Shown here piece after piece: positions 36,555-48,901 of a stretch of 64,000 nt of DNA. Under the pieces are notes generated by a model. It was not told where the DNA came from. It was given only the letters and a program-made list of their open reading frames with translations, and searched no databases. Position 1 is the stretch's first letter; every line of letters starts with the position of its first letter. The stretch comes from Puccinellia tenuiflora (taxonomy: Eukaryota > Streptophyta > Magnoliopsida > Poales > Poaceae). The DNA lies in contig QRDG01001893.1 of the NCBI GenBank assembly GCA_012064385.1, positions 845,113-909,112 of the forward strand, in the 5' to 3' direction. Position numbers and translations under genes: made by a program.

Positions 36555-37265
36555 ATATGGCAGCTAAAGGTTGCGTAATCAACGTGTGACAAAGGTTCAT
36601 TTCCTCGAGGGTGATTCGAGGGGGTGCCTTGGTGGAGATGAGAGTGGTTGGTTACAAAAGGGTTCGATGAGAACCAATGATGACAAATGTTACTCTCTTA
36701 CCCTTTTAAAAGTATTCTGAGTAGACGAATGCTATGTGTCAATTATATTTCTGTTTATGAAACTTAGCTTTATGCAAAAGAAATACATATAAAGCTTTAG
36801 AGCCTCCGTCAGTCATTGGGCCTATATCGCCCTACTAAACTTGCGAGTACGTCGTACTCAGTCTCTCTTTGCTGCCTCCATGATTTTGTATTTTCAGAGG
36901 AGGACGACACCGAGCAACTAGGTGGGTTCTTCGTTGACGTCGACTACTAGTCTGGGGTTCCCAGGTGGCAGCTTGGGACCGTGGAACAAGCTGGCTGGGA
37001 TGATTTTATCGTAGGCCTCTTAGGCCATATTTTGCTTCTTGTTGTTAGACAACACTACCCGCTTCCGCTTGTTGAATTGTTGGATCTGTGATCCTTTTGC
37101 TTGTAATATTTGTATTCTTCTCGTTATATGAGTTGTTATACTTTTGTGTCGTAGAGTCATGCTTTGTGCCAGTTCTGTTCCACAAGTCTCGATCTTTGTC
37201 TTATACATTGATGGTTGTGTCGGATTCATAGCCTCTCTGTATAATTCCGGGGTCGGGGCGCTACA
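36555..37265 (+). repeat. Truncated 5' LTR of the chromovirus
   Basis: Matches 48190-48901 with, by my count, four substitutions and one 1-base indel over about 711 bp. It ends GGGGCGCTACA, three bases before the primer-binding site. The upstream part present in the 3' LTR is missing. The left junction is next to a hairpin ACCCGTGCGAACGCACGGGT at 36528-36548. Confidence 0.85.
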
Positions 37266-37268
37266 ACT

Positions 37269-37280
37269 TGGTATCAGAGC
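37269..37280 (+). other. Primer-binding site, initiator tRNA-Met
   Basis: TGGTATCAGAGC, complementary to the 3' end of tRNA-iMet, three bases after the LTR end. Confidence 0.9.
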
Positions 37281-37779
37281 AGGACTGCCTGTAGGAAACC
37301 CGTTCTTTTGGTCGATGTCGAGTCTAGTTCGTGAAAATTATTTTTAACCTAAAAATGAGTTGTGAAAACCTTCTTAGGCTTCTTTTTACTCCTTATCCAA
37401 TTCACTCTGATCTCGGTGTCATCTTACCTCTATTTGATTATAACGGTTTTCTGATCGTCGGCAACTCCTAAATCTCTAGGATCACGAGGTTGGGTTCTAT
37501 CTTTAGATAGTGGTTCGTCAAGATATTTCTTGCCTTAGCCCAAGATCTTGAACCGAAGGTCCCGGATTGTGCTAGGGCTCCGGTGTAATGATTCATGAGG
37601 TTTGTCACCCTTGTGGGCATTATGCTATTGTGGGTCCCAGTACATGAAGCTAATCTTTAATCCAAGATCTTTTCTGTTGAACCCTGATGTTAATTGAATG
37701 CCTATATCTGGGAGCAACCAATGATCTATCCTATCTGTCAGAATTGGTTACTAACTTGTCATTGTTCCAATTCTTCAGA

Positions 37780-38670
37780 ATGGCTCCTACCCGTCGTGGG
37801 GAACAGAGCAACCCTGATCCACCACCGCCACCCTCAATGGCGGAGGTTATGATGGCTGTCGAACAAAACCGCCTGCGAAATGAGCTGTTGCTCGAGCAGC
37901 TGGTCCAGCAAGGGGCCAGTAGGAACACGGACTGCACCACCCTCAACCAGTTCTTGCGGTCCCAACCTCCCACTTTCTCCGAGGCTAAGGAGCCGCTTGA
38001 TGCGGATGATTGGCTTCGGGCTATCGAGCGCAAGTTTGCCGCTCTTCACGTTCCTACGGCAGAACACGTAAACTTCGCTACCTACCTTCTGGAAGGAGCC
38101 GCCGGTTCCTGGTGGGAGAGCCACGTGGCAATGGTCACCGCGGGCCATGTTGTCACTTGGGAGGAATTCCGCGCCGCCTTCCGTGCGGCGTACATCCCCA
38201 AGCCCATCCTCGAGCTCAAGAGGCGGGAGTTCCTGGACCTAACCCAGGGACGCATGGACGTCCAGTCCTATGGACGGGAGTTCAACCACCTCTCTCGTTA
38301 CGCCCCTCGGGACGTGACCAATGATGAGGACAAGCAATACCTCTTCCGCAAGGGGCTCGCACCTCGTCTCCGATACGAACTCCTACCCTTCAAATTCACC
38401 TCCTACCAAGAGCTCTACAACCAGGCTCTCACCATGGAGCAAGGTAGGAAAGAGCTAGAGGCTTCTAAGAGGCCCGCTTCCCTCGATCACCAGAGCTCCT
38501 CCTCCTCGGAGGGCAAGAAGCGCAAGGTATTCGTGCCTTTTAGCGCCGTGCCAAAGGCGGCCTTCGCGCCGAAGCCCACCGTGTACTTGCCACCTCCGCC
38601 TCGCCCAGCTACTTCAACCTTGGGTGCGGATGGAAGTGGGTACCACCCTCAGCTGCCTCCACCACCGTAG
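37780..38670 (+). pseudogene. Chromovirus gag
   Basis: Starts MAPTRRGEQSNPDPPPPPSM and carries the retrotransposon gag core (WLRAIERKFAALHVP, FATYLLEGAAGSWWES, YIPKPILELKRREFLDL). It runs for 297 codons to a TAG at 38668-38670. The zinc knuckle CFSCGQPGHFSREC follows in the same frame right after that stop, so the stop is a mutation, probably CAG to TAG. The ATG at 37780 is used rather than the earlier one at 37687 because the conserved gag begins there. Gag would form the virus-like particle. Confidence 0.8.
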
Positions 38671-40244
38671 AGGCCCACTTGTTTCAGCTGTGGCCAGCCG
38701 GGGCACTTCTCCAGGGAGTGTCCCCAAAAGGCACCGGCTACCTCAGCACCTGCACCTGCTCCCTCTACACCAGCCGCCAAGGCCGTGCCCATCAGCCGTG
38801 GTCGCCTAACCCACGTCTCGGCTGAAGGAGTTGAACGGGACCCCCGTGTTCTCATGGGTATGCTTCGAATCAATGATTCTCCAGCTTCAGTCTTATTTGA
38901 TTCTGGAGCATCGCATTCATTCATATCCATATCGTATGCACTCAACCATCAAATACGTTTGAGGATATGGACTCCCTGTTAGTGGTCAAGACCCCAGGCT
39001 CTAGTTGGCACACTCACTGGATGTCTCCGGAGGTTCAGATTTCTATAGCGACAATTCTTTTCCCGTTTTCGTTGATAGCACTACAGTCAGTGGGGATAGA
39101 TGTCATTCTGGGCATGGATTGGCTAGTCACATATCAGGCCAAGCTAGATTGTGTTGCCAAGACTATCACAGTAAACCACCCAACCTATGGACTAGTGCGT
39201 TACTGGTCCCCTACTTCCGTAACTCCGTCCACTGCCACTCCCCACTCTCCGAAGATAGGTCCTATTTTCCTGGAGGGTATCACCCCACCTGAGATACATG
39301 AGGTGGTTGTGGTGTGTGATTTCCCCGATATCTTTCCTGAAGAATTGTCTGGCATGCCACCTGATCGAAGTGTGGAATTCGTCAATGAATTGGTTCCGGT
39401 AACCGCCCCTACTTTCAGAAGGCCTTACCGCATGCCAGCGGAAGAGCGAAGTGAATTGAAGAAACAACTTGATGAGTTGTTGGAAAAGGAATTTGCCCGT
39501 CCGAGTAGCTCGCCTTGGGGCTGCCCGGTCATCTTTGTCAAAGAAAGGAATACCAATGATCCTCGACTGGTTGTTGATTACCGCCCTGTGAATGCGGTGA
39601 CCATCAAGGACACGTATCCTATTCCTCGAATAACTGACCTATTCGATCATCTAGCCGGTGCAACGGTATTCTCCAAGATGGAACTGAGGTCAGGATACCA
39701 TCAGATCAAAATTAGAAAGGAGGATATTCCTAAGACTGCCTTCACTACTCAATATGGCTTATATGAGTATACCCCGGCAGAAAAGTTACTATGACAAACA
39801 CCATCAAAGTTCACTATGAAATTGGTGATAGGCTTATCCTCGAGTCTCTCCTCTCCGACGTGTTCGTCGCTTCGGGATCAAGGGAAAATTGGCACCTCGC
39901 TATGTTGGCCTTTTCACCGTCCTAGTCAAGCGAGGATATCCCTCCTATCAACTTGAGTTGCCCTCCAATTTCCCGGATGTCCATGATGTTTCCATGTCTC
40001 CCAACTCTATAGTTGCTTCAAAGATCCAATCCGTGGGGTTGATCATGAGGCGTTGGACATCCAAGAGGTTTTGACCTATCGCGAGCATCCTATCCGCATC
40101 TTGGATGACGCGGAGAGGACAACCCGCAACAAGCCTATCAAGTTCCTAGAAGTTCAATGGTCCAACCATTCCGAGGAAGAAGCCACATGGGAGCGAGAAA
40201 CTAGTCTTCGTCAGGAATACCCCGCCTTCTTCACTCAAGCCTAG
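38671..40244 (+). pseudogene. Chromovirus pol: protease, half RT, integrase tail, chromodomain
   Basis: Order: zinc knuckle CFSCGQPGHFSREC (about 38682), protease with DSGASHSF (about 38900), a frame change near 38970, then the RT N-terminal half through LVVDYRPVNAVTIKDTYPIP and TVFSKMELRSGYHQIKI. Near 39775 the sequence jumps from RT (YGLYEYT) to the end of integrase (QKSYYDKHH). The YxDD box, RNase H and the integrase DDE core are therefore deleted. After a further frame change come APRYVGLFTVLVKRGYPSYQ and a chromodomain (FLEVQWSNHSEEEATWERE) ending at a TAG at 40242. It cannot encode a working polymerase or integrase; movement would have needed proteins from a relative. Confidence 0.85.
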
Positions 40245-40266
40245 AATCTCGGGACGAGATTCCTGT

Positions 40267-40280
40267 AAGGGGGGTAGAAT
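40267..40280 (+). other. Polypurine tract of the chromovirus
   Basis: AAGGGGGGTAGAAT directly precedes the 3' LTR start TGTAACAGCC. Confidence 0.8.
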
Positions 40281-41699
40281 TGTAACAGCCCTAACGTGGT
40301 AACGAAAAATACGAAGAATTTTTCCACTTTTTGCTTCCATGTTTGCATCATCTCATCCATATGCTTTTGCCATCGCAAGCTTTCATTTGGAAACAATTGA
40401 AATGGGAAGCCCCAAACTTCCCCACAGCCAACCAATGAAAATGCCAAACTTGGAAATTAGTAAATGAATTTCCAAATTTATGAGGAAGTTCCAACTTTGC
40501 AGATTATAACCAATTCTCACTTTTCAAACTTTGATAAATGAGAAATGACATGAGAGTTGAAATTGGCCGAGTGCCTTTCCTAATTTTGGAACCAAGTTAG
40601 ACATTCCAAAAATTCCAACTAAAATCATGGGGAGTCTCAATATGGTTGTGAGAGTCTCCATGAATATTTTCATGATTTTTGGAATTGTTCAAATGCCCCA
40701 ATTAAATACATTTTGGAAATTGCTCCGCTTTACCCTATTTAAAAGCTATGAACAAATGTTGGTCAAATTATTTTATTTGGCCTCACCAATTTCTGTGGAA
40801 GTTTAAAAGCTTAAATGGAGCCGTTGTGATTTTTCCCAGATTTTACAAAAACGTTTTAGTGTCCCAATTAATTCACTGAAGTTGCTGCACCTAAAAGGGA
40901 AAAACAGAAAAATGCAAAAATGTTTAAATCACTGACAGTGGGTCCCACTGTCAGTCTCTCTCTCTCCCACTCTTCTCACTGTGCGCCATGACGCACTGGC
41001 GCCATGCTGCGGAAGCGGCCGTCGCCCCCCTCGCTTCCCTGGAGGTCATGTGAACCTCACCGACGCCCACCTGCCCCCCCTCTCTCTCTTCCCCCCCAGC
41101 TCCCCGTTTCCCGGATCGAGATCGACCCGTAGCACGCTCCCGAGACCGACGCCGTTCCGTCGCCGTGTGCCGCACCTCGCCGACGACTCCGGCCACCCCG
41201 AGCCAAGCCGTCGCCGCCACCATCTCCGCCTCGCCGAGTTGCGTCTCCCCGCCGAAGGAATCGGGCTAGGGAGCCCGAAATCGAGCCTTGGCCGTCGTCT
41301 TCCTCCTTCCGGTCCGGCGGCCGACGGGAACGATTGCCGTCGCTACCGGCCGTCCCCTTCGCCTCCGAGCCCACCCACGCGTTCCTGGTGACCTTGCGTC
41401 CCTCCCGGACAACCCTTTTCCCCTCCTCCCCCTCTGCATCGTCATATCCGTGCCAAGCGGCCGTCGTCCGTCCGCCGGCCGTGCAGCTCGAGCACGCACG
41501 CGTCGCCCTGTGCCCACCTCTCCTTCTCCGTTTCCACACGTAGCACCGCCTCCGTGCGACACACATTTTGCGCACGCACCGCTCCGAATCGCGCCGCCAG
41601 GAAACGGTCGTCGCCGGCCGTTCTCCGCCAGTGGCCGTCGCACGCGTGCCCGGCCTGCCCCCCCCCCCCCCCCCCGGCCTGACCGGCCACGAGGCCGGG

Positions 41700-41825
41700 C
41701 CTCTCGGGTTGTGGCCCGGCCATATGGCCGGCAGGTGGCCGGGGCCTCTCGGGTTGTGGCCCGGCCATATGGCCGGCAGGTGGCCGGGGCCTCTCGGGTT
41801 GTGGCCCGGCCATATGACCGGCCTG
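41700..41825 (+). repeat. 45-bp minisatellite in the LTR
   Basis: Unit CCTCTCGGGTTGTGGCCCGG followed by CCATATGGCCGGCAGGTGGC occurs two full times and once in part. A run of 18 C lies just upstream at 41658-41675. CCGGCCATATGGCCGG within the unit is itself a palindrome. Confidence 0.8.
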
Positions 41826-44307
41826 CACCCCGGCCTGGCCGGCCTGCCAGGGAAGGTTTTCCCTTTTTGGAAATAAAACCAAGTTTAAATAATTGATATC
41901 TCGTTGTATAATGATCCAAAAATTGCAAATTAAATACCAAAATTATCATCAAGACATACTCTACAATATAGAATCATTGAAATGATCTTTTGGGACTTTT
42001 TATCTTGTTGTTGTTAAGAACTAGCAGGGTGGCCCGCGCAAATGCGCGGGCAACGTCTTTAATGTACATTATTGGTTTTTTTCAAAGGGCATGATCTTAT
42101 TGGAAAATCAATTAGCCTATTTTGGAATTACTTTAGTAATCTAACAGAGAAGTCTATTTGTTTAAATATGACATTATTGTAATGGATTATAGTACACTAA
42201 TCATTTCATAAGTGGGATCATGAATTTTGAGAACATATTAACTCTTGAAGTATATTAATTTTGATTTTAATAGTTCCAACTTTCAATGAATCATAGGAAA
42301 GCGAACACCGACTTGCAACGATGGCTAAATCAAACTTAAATTGACCCAGTCATATTTCCACATTGATTCCGCTTCATTCAAGCTTCTTCGTTAACACGAT
42401 ATGTATGAAGAAAATAATTAAGCTATGTTTGATAAGGCACGTGTCATACTCTACGTGCACCATGACCCTGGACCAAAATTCTAATGTTGGATCAAGTAGA
42501 TTACGTATCAGGTAGAACATGTACGAAATTCATGCTACTATATATGACTATCAAGATTATATGTTGTTACAATGCAATTGATAGTGTTTGATGTTTCCTT
42601 GGTTATACATTGTAAATAATAATAAATGTGTGAATTGAGTCTAAATTGATTTTAAGTGTGGAAAAATAAATATTTTACTGCCACTAACGGTGTTGTACTA
42701 TTGTAGCACACTACACCTATTGGGTTGAATGGATATCGCACGTTTAGCATGACCCAAAAAATTCAGATTATGAACTCAAAGATGAAAATATTCAGGACAA
42801 AATAAGCTTAGCGAATCAGACTGAAACATAGCAAGGAGTGGTGTTGAAAAGGATTGTTAATAGCACATGAACACAAAATTCGTGTCTTTGAAACTAAAGT
42901 GTCGAATCTAATACATAACCAAGACATTGGTTGCTCATGGAAAATGAAATAGGAAGGATGTCCCGATACTCTAACAAATAGTTATTGAGCCTATGGATCA
43001 TGATCTTAGTATGACATACGATCAATTAATTTCTTTCTCACACGAAACTAAATATTTATATTATACATAAATATCTGATGAAACTACAAAATGAAATCCA
43101 AGAGTGAGGAGAGTATTTTTTCTACCCCGCTACATAACTTTTACAGTCGTTCAAATGTTTTATTAATTATTTATTACTGGGCATCCATAATATAAATTAT
43201 AGAACAGTTCAAACTATTGTCTTTTATTTAAAATGTAACTCTTCTCAGATTGATGCAATCCTCATTATGTTACTCTTTTCACTATCAATTTATATTTAAA
43301 CATGAAAACACACATACATTTTTCATAAGGTAAACCTAATTTTTTTTACATTGTAAAAAGTTCCAAGGAACCTTTTTTTATCTTCGATCATATGTACATA
43401 AGATAAACACATTATATTGAACCGATTTGTAGGACATTAATATACATACATAATTTGAAATAACTTATGTTCTTATCTTGGTATTTAGTAATCTCCACTC
43501 CTAAAATGATTTTATCCTCTCAATTACAGTAATTAATGAAGGTAGTATCACCAAATAAAGAAGTTTTACTACCAAATGACCTTAATAAAACAACCAATCA
43601 TTGTCCTGTGCTACCAAACAACATCCTTTTGTATCCTCTTGTACATGAATTGAGTAGATTTGACTACAAAATACATATCAGAATTTATACAAAATATATA
43701 TCGGAATTTATACAAAATACAAATATATTAATATATGTGAAAAGATTTTGAAGAGATGAACGAATTCTTACACGGAATGATTTTGGTCCATAGCGAGATA
43801 CATCTTAAAGTTCTACCAAAAAAAAAAGGGAGAGGGGAATTCGTGGGAAGACAAAGTTTGTGTTAGCCGACATAACATCTTGCGTACTAACTGAGCATGA
43901 CATAAGAGGTTATTAAACGAATGTTAGATAGTCTTCCAACCTGAAGCAAAACTGTATAATCTATAGTTGCCTAAAGATTGAACCGAAAATAAAAATTGGA
44001 TCTATTCGATTGAATATATGAACTTATGCATGTAGATGTGAACTCGTCTTTTTGTATTTTTGTGCAAAAGTCAAATTTACGTGGAGTTCATGCGGTATAT
44101 AAGATTTTTCTTTTTGCTTTGTACTAATGTGTATCTCGAGCGAAGCCTATATTATAGTCTAATGAGATAAAAACTTTAAAGTTTATTCCTACGCTAAATC
44201 ATTTTTTTTTGTGACAAACAAAATAGTTAGATGAGTGCTACTTTATGATGTTAATAAAACACATTGATGATGGCAATGTTTAGAATGAAAGAAAGTAAAA
44301 CGAATAA

Positions 44308-44691
44308 CGGAAATTCACAATGGCACCCGAGCTCACATGCTCCTTTTTTTTAACAAAATAAAAAAATAGTAAGATATTATGAAAAATTCTGAAAAAATTT
44401 GGAGGCGGACACATATGAGTTTTTCACACTGGTGATTTTTTTCGAAATGAAAAGACATTCCCTGCGCTCTGTGCAAAAAAAAAAAATCAGTGTCTTCAAA
44501 AACGTGTTTTTAGATCTATTTTGACCCCTCATTTTGTCTTTTTTGTTCAGAGCGCAGGAAATTGCTTTTCATTCCGAAATTTTGCACGAATGTGAACAAC
44601 GCATATGTGTGTGCCTCCAATTGTTTTCAGAATTTTTCGTAATGTTTTACTATTTTTTCATGTGAGCTCGGGTGCAAAAACGCCTCTGCCG
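44308..44691. mobile_element. Mutator-like MITE inside the Helitron, about 384 bp
   Basis: Perfect inverted GCACCCGAGCTCACATG near both ends, with further complementary arms inside. The flanks AACGAATAA (44299-44307) and GACGAATAA (44691-44699) match at 8 of 9 bases. Whether 44691 belongs to the element or the duplication is open. Confidence 0.65.
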
Positions 44692-45729
44692 ACGAATAAG
44701 GCTTATTCTGTAGGTATCTATTGAGTTTGGTGCGTGGTGCAGCATAATTAAGCAAAAAATGTAAGGTAATCAATCTATAGTGAATACCACTCAGCACGTG
44801 GATCATGTATTTAACATCAGGGATGTTCTCTTTGATGACTGTTGACTGGAGGTATTGCAATATAATCCATTGAGTCTCATGTGAAACCATTCAGAAGGGA
44901 CAGTTAATACAATCATATAGGAATTAAGATCAAGATAACCATGCTGGAAGTACAAGCTCTATGCATTGGAACTCACAGTCGGCTTTCATGTCCAAATTTT
45001 AGTTACCCCTCCTGCCCTTGTTCATGCAAATCCTGCAAGTCACATGATAATCACATTCTTCTTGAACTGACTGGAAGTTGATCCTCTCGCATCCAACTAA
45101 GATCAATAAACAGTGGAGCAATTAGCACTGAATTGCTGATGTAAGAAAAGAAGAAGTACCACCGGCAAACCCCTTTCGAACTGAAAAGGCACATGCACCG
45201 GGGCACCATCTTGGACTGCTAGACTTGTAGAGCCTGAATTTTGGCTCGTTCAAAATGTTGGACTCAGATCTAATTCATGGATTTGTTCATGTGCTAATCA
45301 AGGAAGACAACGTTACATGGTGTGTTATTTAAAAGAAAAAAAAAGCTCGCCGCATGTAACGCAGTGGTTTATTTGTTTGGTTGATCTGCTGCAGCGCTTC
45401 GATGCCTGCAGGAACTTGCAGCCTAGGAACGGATAACATTGGCTTTCTGGTGTTTGAAATTGGTCAGCAACACTTTCAAATAAAATACGGAGTAAATAAA
45501 ATCAGTAGTAGGAAATTGCAATTCCATCTGATGGTGAAGAAGCGATCTTTTTTTCAACAATGCTGTCCTATCCAATTTCCAATGCAAGTGCAAGCTCGGT
45601 ACTCCATAAATACTCATAATTAACACTGTAGAAAATAAACACGCATGTCAGAAATATATATGTATATATACACGCAAGGTGATCATATATATCTTGATTA
45701 AAAGGAGGTAGTGAAGCTGAAAATTACCG

Positions 45730-46523
45730 TTCCTTGAAACGTAATAACACAGCTAGATGCTGAAACAAATATAAGAATGAGACCATACGTACCGCGAGGT
45801 TGATGGAACCAAAATACTACCTGCATGGTGTAATCTTCGAATATTATTGCAAGAACTGTTTCTAGAGCAACGGTCAGGAGCTCTGCATTGTAATAAGAGT
45901 AAGAGATTCATTCATTACAATTGATGAACCATGTTTAATAAACATATGGAGACCTGAAGAAAACACACGGTTAATACCCGTGGTTCTGTGCTACAATGCA
46001 AGCAATTCAGAGTAACGCTTTCTCCATGTTCAGCGTGTAACTAATAACATGAAAGCATAGTGTAGTCTTAGGTTCCAAAAATCATAACAGTTTTGATTTA
46101 ATTTAGTGCCAGTAAGATATCAGCAAGTTATTACTTTGGAGCTCCAGTCAGTTAACAGCACGACACATACATCACGACTATGCTGACGGAAGTTTGTGTG
46201 CACGTGTTAGTTAGACGATTGTGTTTCCAAGTTCACTACAGAAATTACAACAGTTCCAGAGGTTACCTGGCAATTCGTGTAGCATCACGGATCACATAAT
46301 TACCAGCGCCGCCAGACTGTCCCAACCGTCCAAGAAGTCGAAGTCCAGGGGAGAAGATCGATCTAGCTATGCCGTTGTGGAACCTAAGTGGACCGATAAA
46401 TGGTGATCGGCTCGAGGTCCATGCAACACGACGCAGAGCATGCAACGGCCAGTATTCTGGCTTGTTCCTAGTAGATGCTGAAGTGATTGACCTGGAGGGC
46501 GGCGTCGGTCTTGTCAACGCCAT
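45730..46523 (-). pseudogene. Gene-like fragment carried by the Helitron
   Basis: A minus-strand frame from ATG 46523 (MALTRPTPPSRSITSASTRN ... RDATRIAR) ends at a good GT donor at 46266/46265. It is Arg/Ser-rich at the start, like an organelle transit peptide. Possible further exons with AG/GT borders lie at about 45827-45880 and 45730-45795. I do not recognise the parent gene. Capture of host exons is common in grass Helitrons and fits here, but the exon joins are guesses. Confidence 0.3.
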
Positions 46524-48901
46524 AGTTGCGCGAGGTGGAAGGTTTAGGTTTTCTTGATTATTTTCTTTTCACGGGAAGAGGAATGAAACGGTACTTTTAC
46601 ATAATGGCAGAGGTGGGTAATTAACGTCTGATATTAGCAAGATCAAATGGTTGTGGTTTATTGATCTATCAAATAGATGGCTAGATGTTTCTGATTATTG
46701 TGGGATTTTCTAGCGTATTTCTCTTTTTTCTAGTGATCCCATCATGTACTTTTAATATATAATAGATTCCTAAAATGGATTAAATAATGCCAAATTAGAA
46801 AAATTGATAACTTTTTAAATATTAATCCAAAAATTATAAAGTAAATATCAAAGTGATCAACTTGTCAAATGCTACTCAACCATGCTGATATCATGTCATG
46901 ATCACAAGCTTTTATTTGATGTTGTTCATAATTTGATTAATTGAAGTAAATTCAATTATTTACTTAATTTACTACTTATTCATCGGTACTCCAAAAATTA
47001 CAAGTAAATTACCGAAACGATCGGAAGAACAAACCCTAACCATTTCATGTCATGTTGATGCATTCTGAGCCACTTCGCTAATAATTCAATAATTTATGAA
47101 GAATGCGGTCATTAAGATAAATATGGGGTCGTATCCAAATAATTGCACTACTTATTTGGCTCCCTATTTAAGGTTGCTATTTAAAATATAATGATATCTT
47201 TGCATCAATTGGACATGTCATCATGTGTTTGCGCATTGCACCTTGTGATCATGTGATTTATGTGTGCTTTATATTTTCTTTGGGTATCGATAGATTCCGG
47301 AGTCGAGGGTCTCTCTAACTACCCCGACGAGCAGTACTTCACGACCGGGCAGCAAGGCAAGAGATAACCTAACCTTCTTGGCATCTAGCATCCTATGTTT
47401 TTATAAACTTATTTTATCCACCATAATATTGCATGCGGTTCTAATGTCTTTTTGGTAAATATTAGAATACCCTATGAATGCATGTTCTTCCCCAAGCCAA
47501 TCACATGTATCCCTACCTATGAAACCTAGGGTTGAAGTGTTGGCCGAGATAAAGATGGAATTGCTGTATTCATATATCTAGCTATACTTAGCAATGCTTA
47601 GGTAAATGCTTTATGTCCGTTATTATTTCCGTAATTGTTGATGATGATGGAATGATTCGGGCATGGTGGATAATGGAGATGCTTAATTAAAATGCTAAGA
47701 TGGTTGGGGTGAGTTGCCATCGGGGATGGTGTTTTGCCTCACTCTAGCCCCTAGGTGCGAGTTCTTTACCTCTTGAACCAAGACGAGCGTGCTGCCATTG
47801 GTGGGTGTATGGGCGCCTTACTGACCAAATAACTTGTGCGGGCGTATCCAAGGGTCCTCTAGTTTGCTATTTCCATTTGCCGTGTGTGTGAGCGGAAAAA
47901 GAAATGATGAGGATGGTGGTGTTTAGGACGTGGCGATGGGGCAGGGGCTGAGGCTGGGTAAACTTTCCCTGTGGCCACAGATGACTCTTGGATAGTCTCA
48001 CGCGAGGTAAAGGTTTAACCGCGCCTGCTTGCCGGCCTTCCCCGGAAGAGGGCCAACTAGGTGAGCCGGACGGTACCAATGGGTAAAATAGTACACCCCT
48101 GCAGGGTTAATCTTTTCGAAAAGCCGTGTCCACGGTTATGGACAACTTGGGAATAGACGATAAGATCATAGAGAATATTAACCTAATTCATATGGCAGCT
48201 AAAGGTTGCGTAATCAACGTGTGACAAAGGTTCATTTCCTCGAGGGTGATTCGAGGGGGTGCCTTGGTGGAGATGAGAGTGGTTGGTTACAAAAGGGTTC
48301 GATGAGAACCAATGATGACAAATGTTACTCTCTTACCCCTTTTAAAAGTATTCTGAGTAGACGAATGCCATGTGTCAATTATATTTCTGTTTATGAAACT
48401 TAGCTTTATGCAAAAGAAATACATATAAAGCTTTAGAGCCTCCGTCAGTCATTGGGCCTATATCGCCCTACTAAACTTGCGAGTACGTCGTACTCAGTCT
48501 CTCTTTGCTGCCTCCATGATTTTGTATTTTCAGAGGAGGACGACACCGAGCAACTAGGTGGGTTCTTCGTTGACGTCGACTACTAGTCTGGGGTTCCCAG
48601 GTGGCAGCTTGGGACCGTGGAACAAGCTGGCTGGGATGATTTTATTGTAGGCCTCTTAGGCCATATTTTGCTTCTTGTTGTTAGACAACACTACCCGCTT
48701 CCGCTTGTTGAATTGTTGGATCTGTGATCCTTTTGCTTGAAATATTTGTATTCTTCTCGTTATATGAGTTGCTATACTTTTGTGTCGTAGAGTCATGCTT
48801 TGTGCCAGTTCTGTTCCACAAGTCTCGATCTTTGTCTTATACATTGATGGTTGTGTCGGATTCATAGCCTCTCTGTATAATTCCGGGGTCGGGGCGCTAC
48901 A

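Larger units (their letters stand above)
42021..46766 (-). mobile_element. Complete Helitron, 4746 bp, inserted in the chromovirus LTR
   Basis: Read on the minus strand, it begins TCTATTATATATTAAAAG at 46766 and ends at 42021 with hairpin GCCCGCGCATTTGCGCGGGC, spacer CACCCTG, then CTAG. The host bases are A before the 5' end and T after the 3' end, the Helitron AT target. Taking it out joins GTTGTTAAGAA to TTCCTAAAATGG, both AT-rich LTR sequence. No Rep/helicase frame is present, so it is non-autonomous. It carries a Mutator-like MITE and gene-like exons near its 5' end. Confidence 0.8.
36555..48901 (+). mobile_element. Defective chromodomain gypsy element (Tekay/Del-like)
   Basis: Order: truncated 5' LTR (36555-37265), iMet primer-binding site, gag, protease, half RT, integrase C-terminus with chromodomain, polypurine tract, 3' LTR (40281-48901) split by a Helitron. 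The chromodomain and gene order place it among chromoviruses; the clade name is my inference from the gag and RT sequence. It is joined at 48901/48902 to the gag of a Tat element, so it was inserted there. The 5' LTR has lost most of its length. Confidence 0.8.
40281..48901 (+). repeat. 3' LTR of the chromovirus, split by a Helitron
   Basis: Starts TGTAACAGCCC and ends GGGGCGCTACA. Without the Helitron (42021-46766) it is about 3.88 kb. A GC-rich block at about 40980-41870 has long open frames on both strands that I take as compositional. The last 712 bp match the 5' LTR remnant. Confidence 0.75.

Noticed and set aside
41266..41952. Long open frames on both strands in the LTR GC-rich block
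   Set aside because: Arg/Pro/Ala low complexity, repeat-derived GHMAG units, no start context or domain; LTR sequence.
48780..48901. Start codon of the Tat gag frame at 48780
   Set aside because: The first 40 codons lie in the chromovirus LTR; fusion of the frames is chance at the insertion junction.
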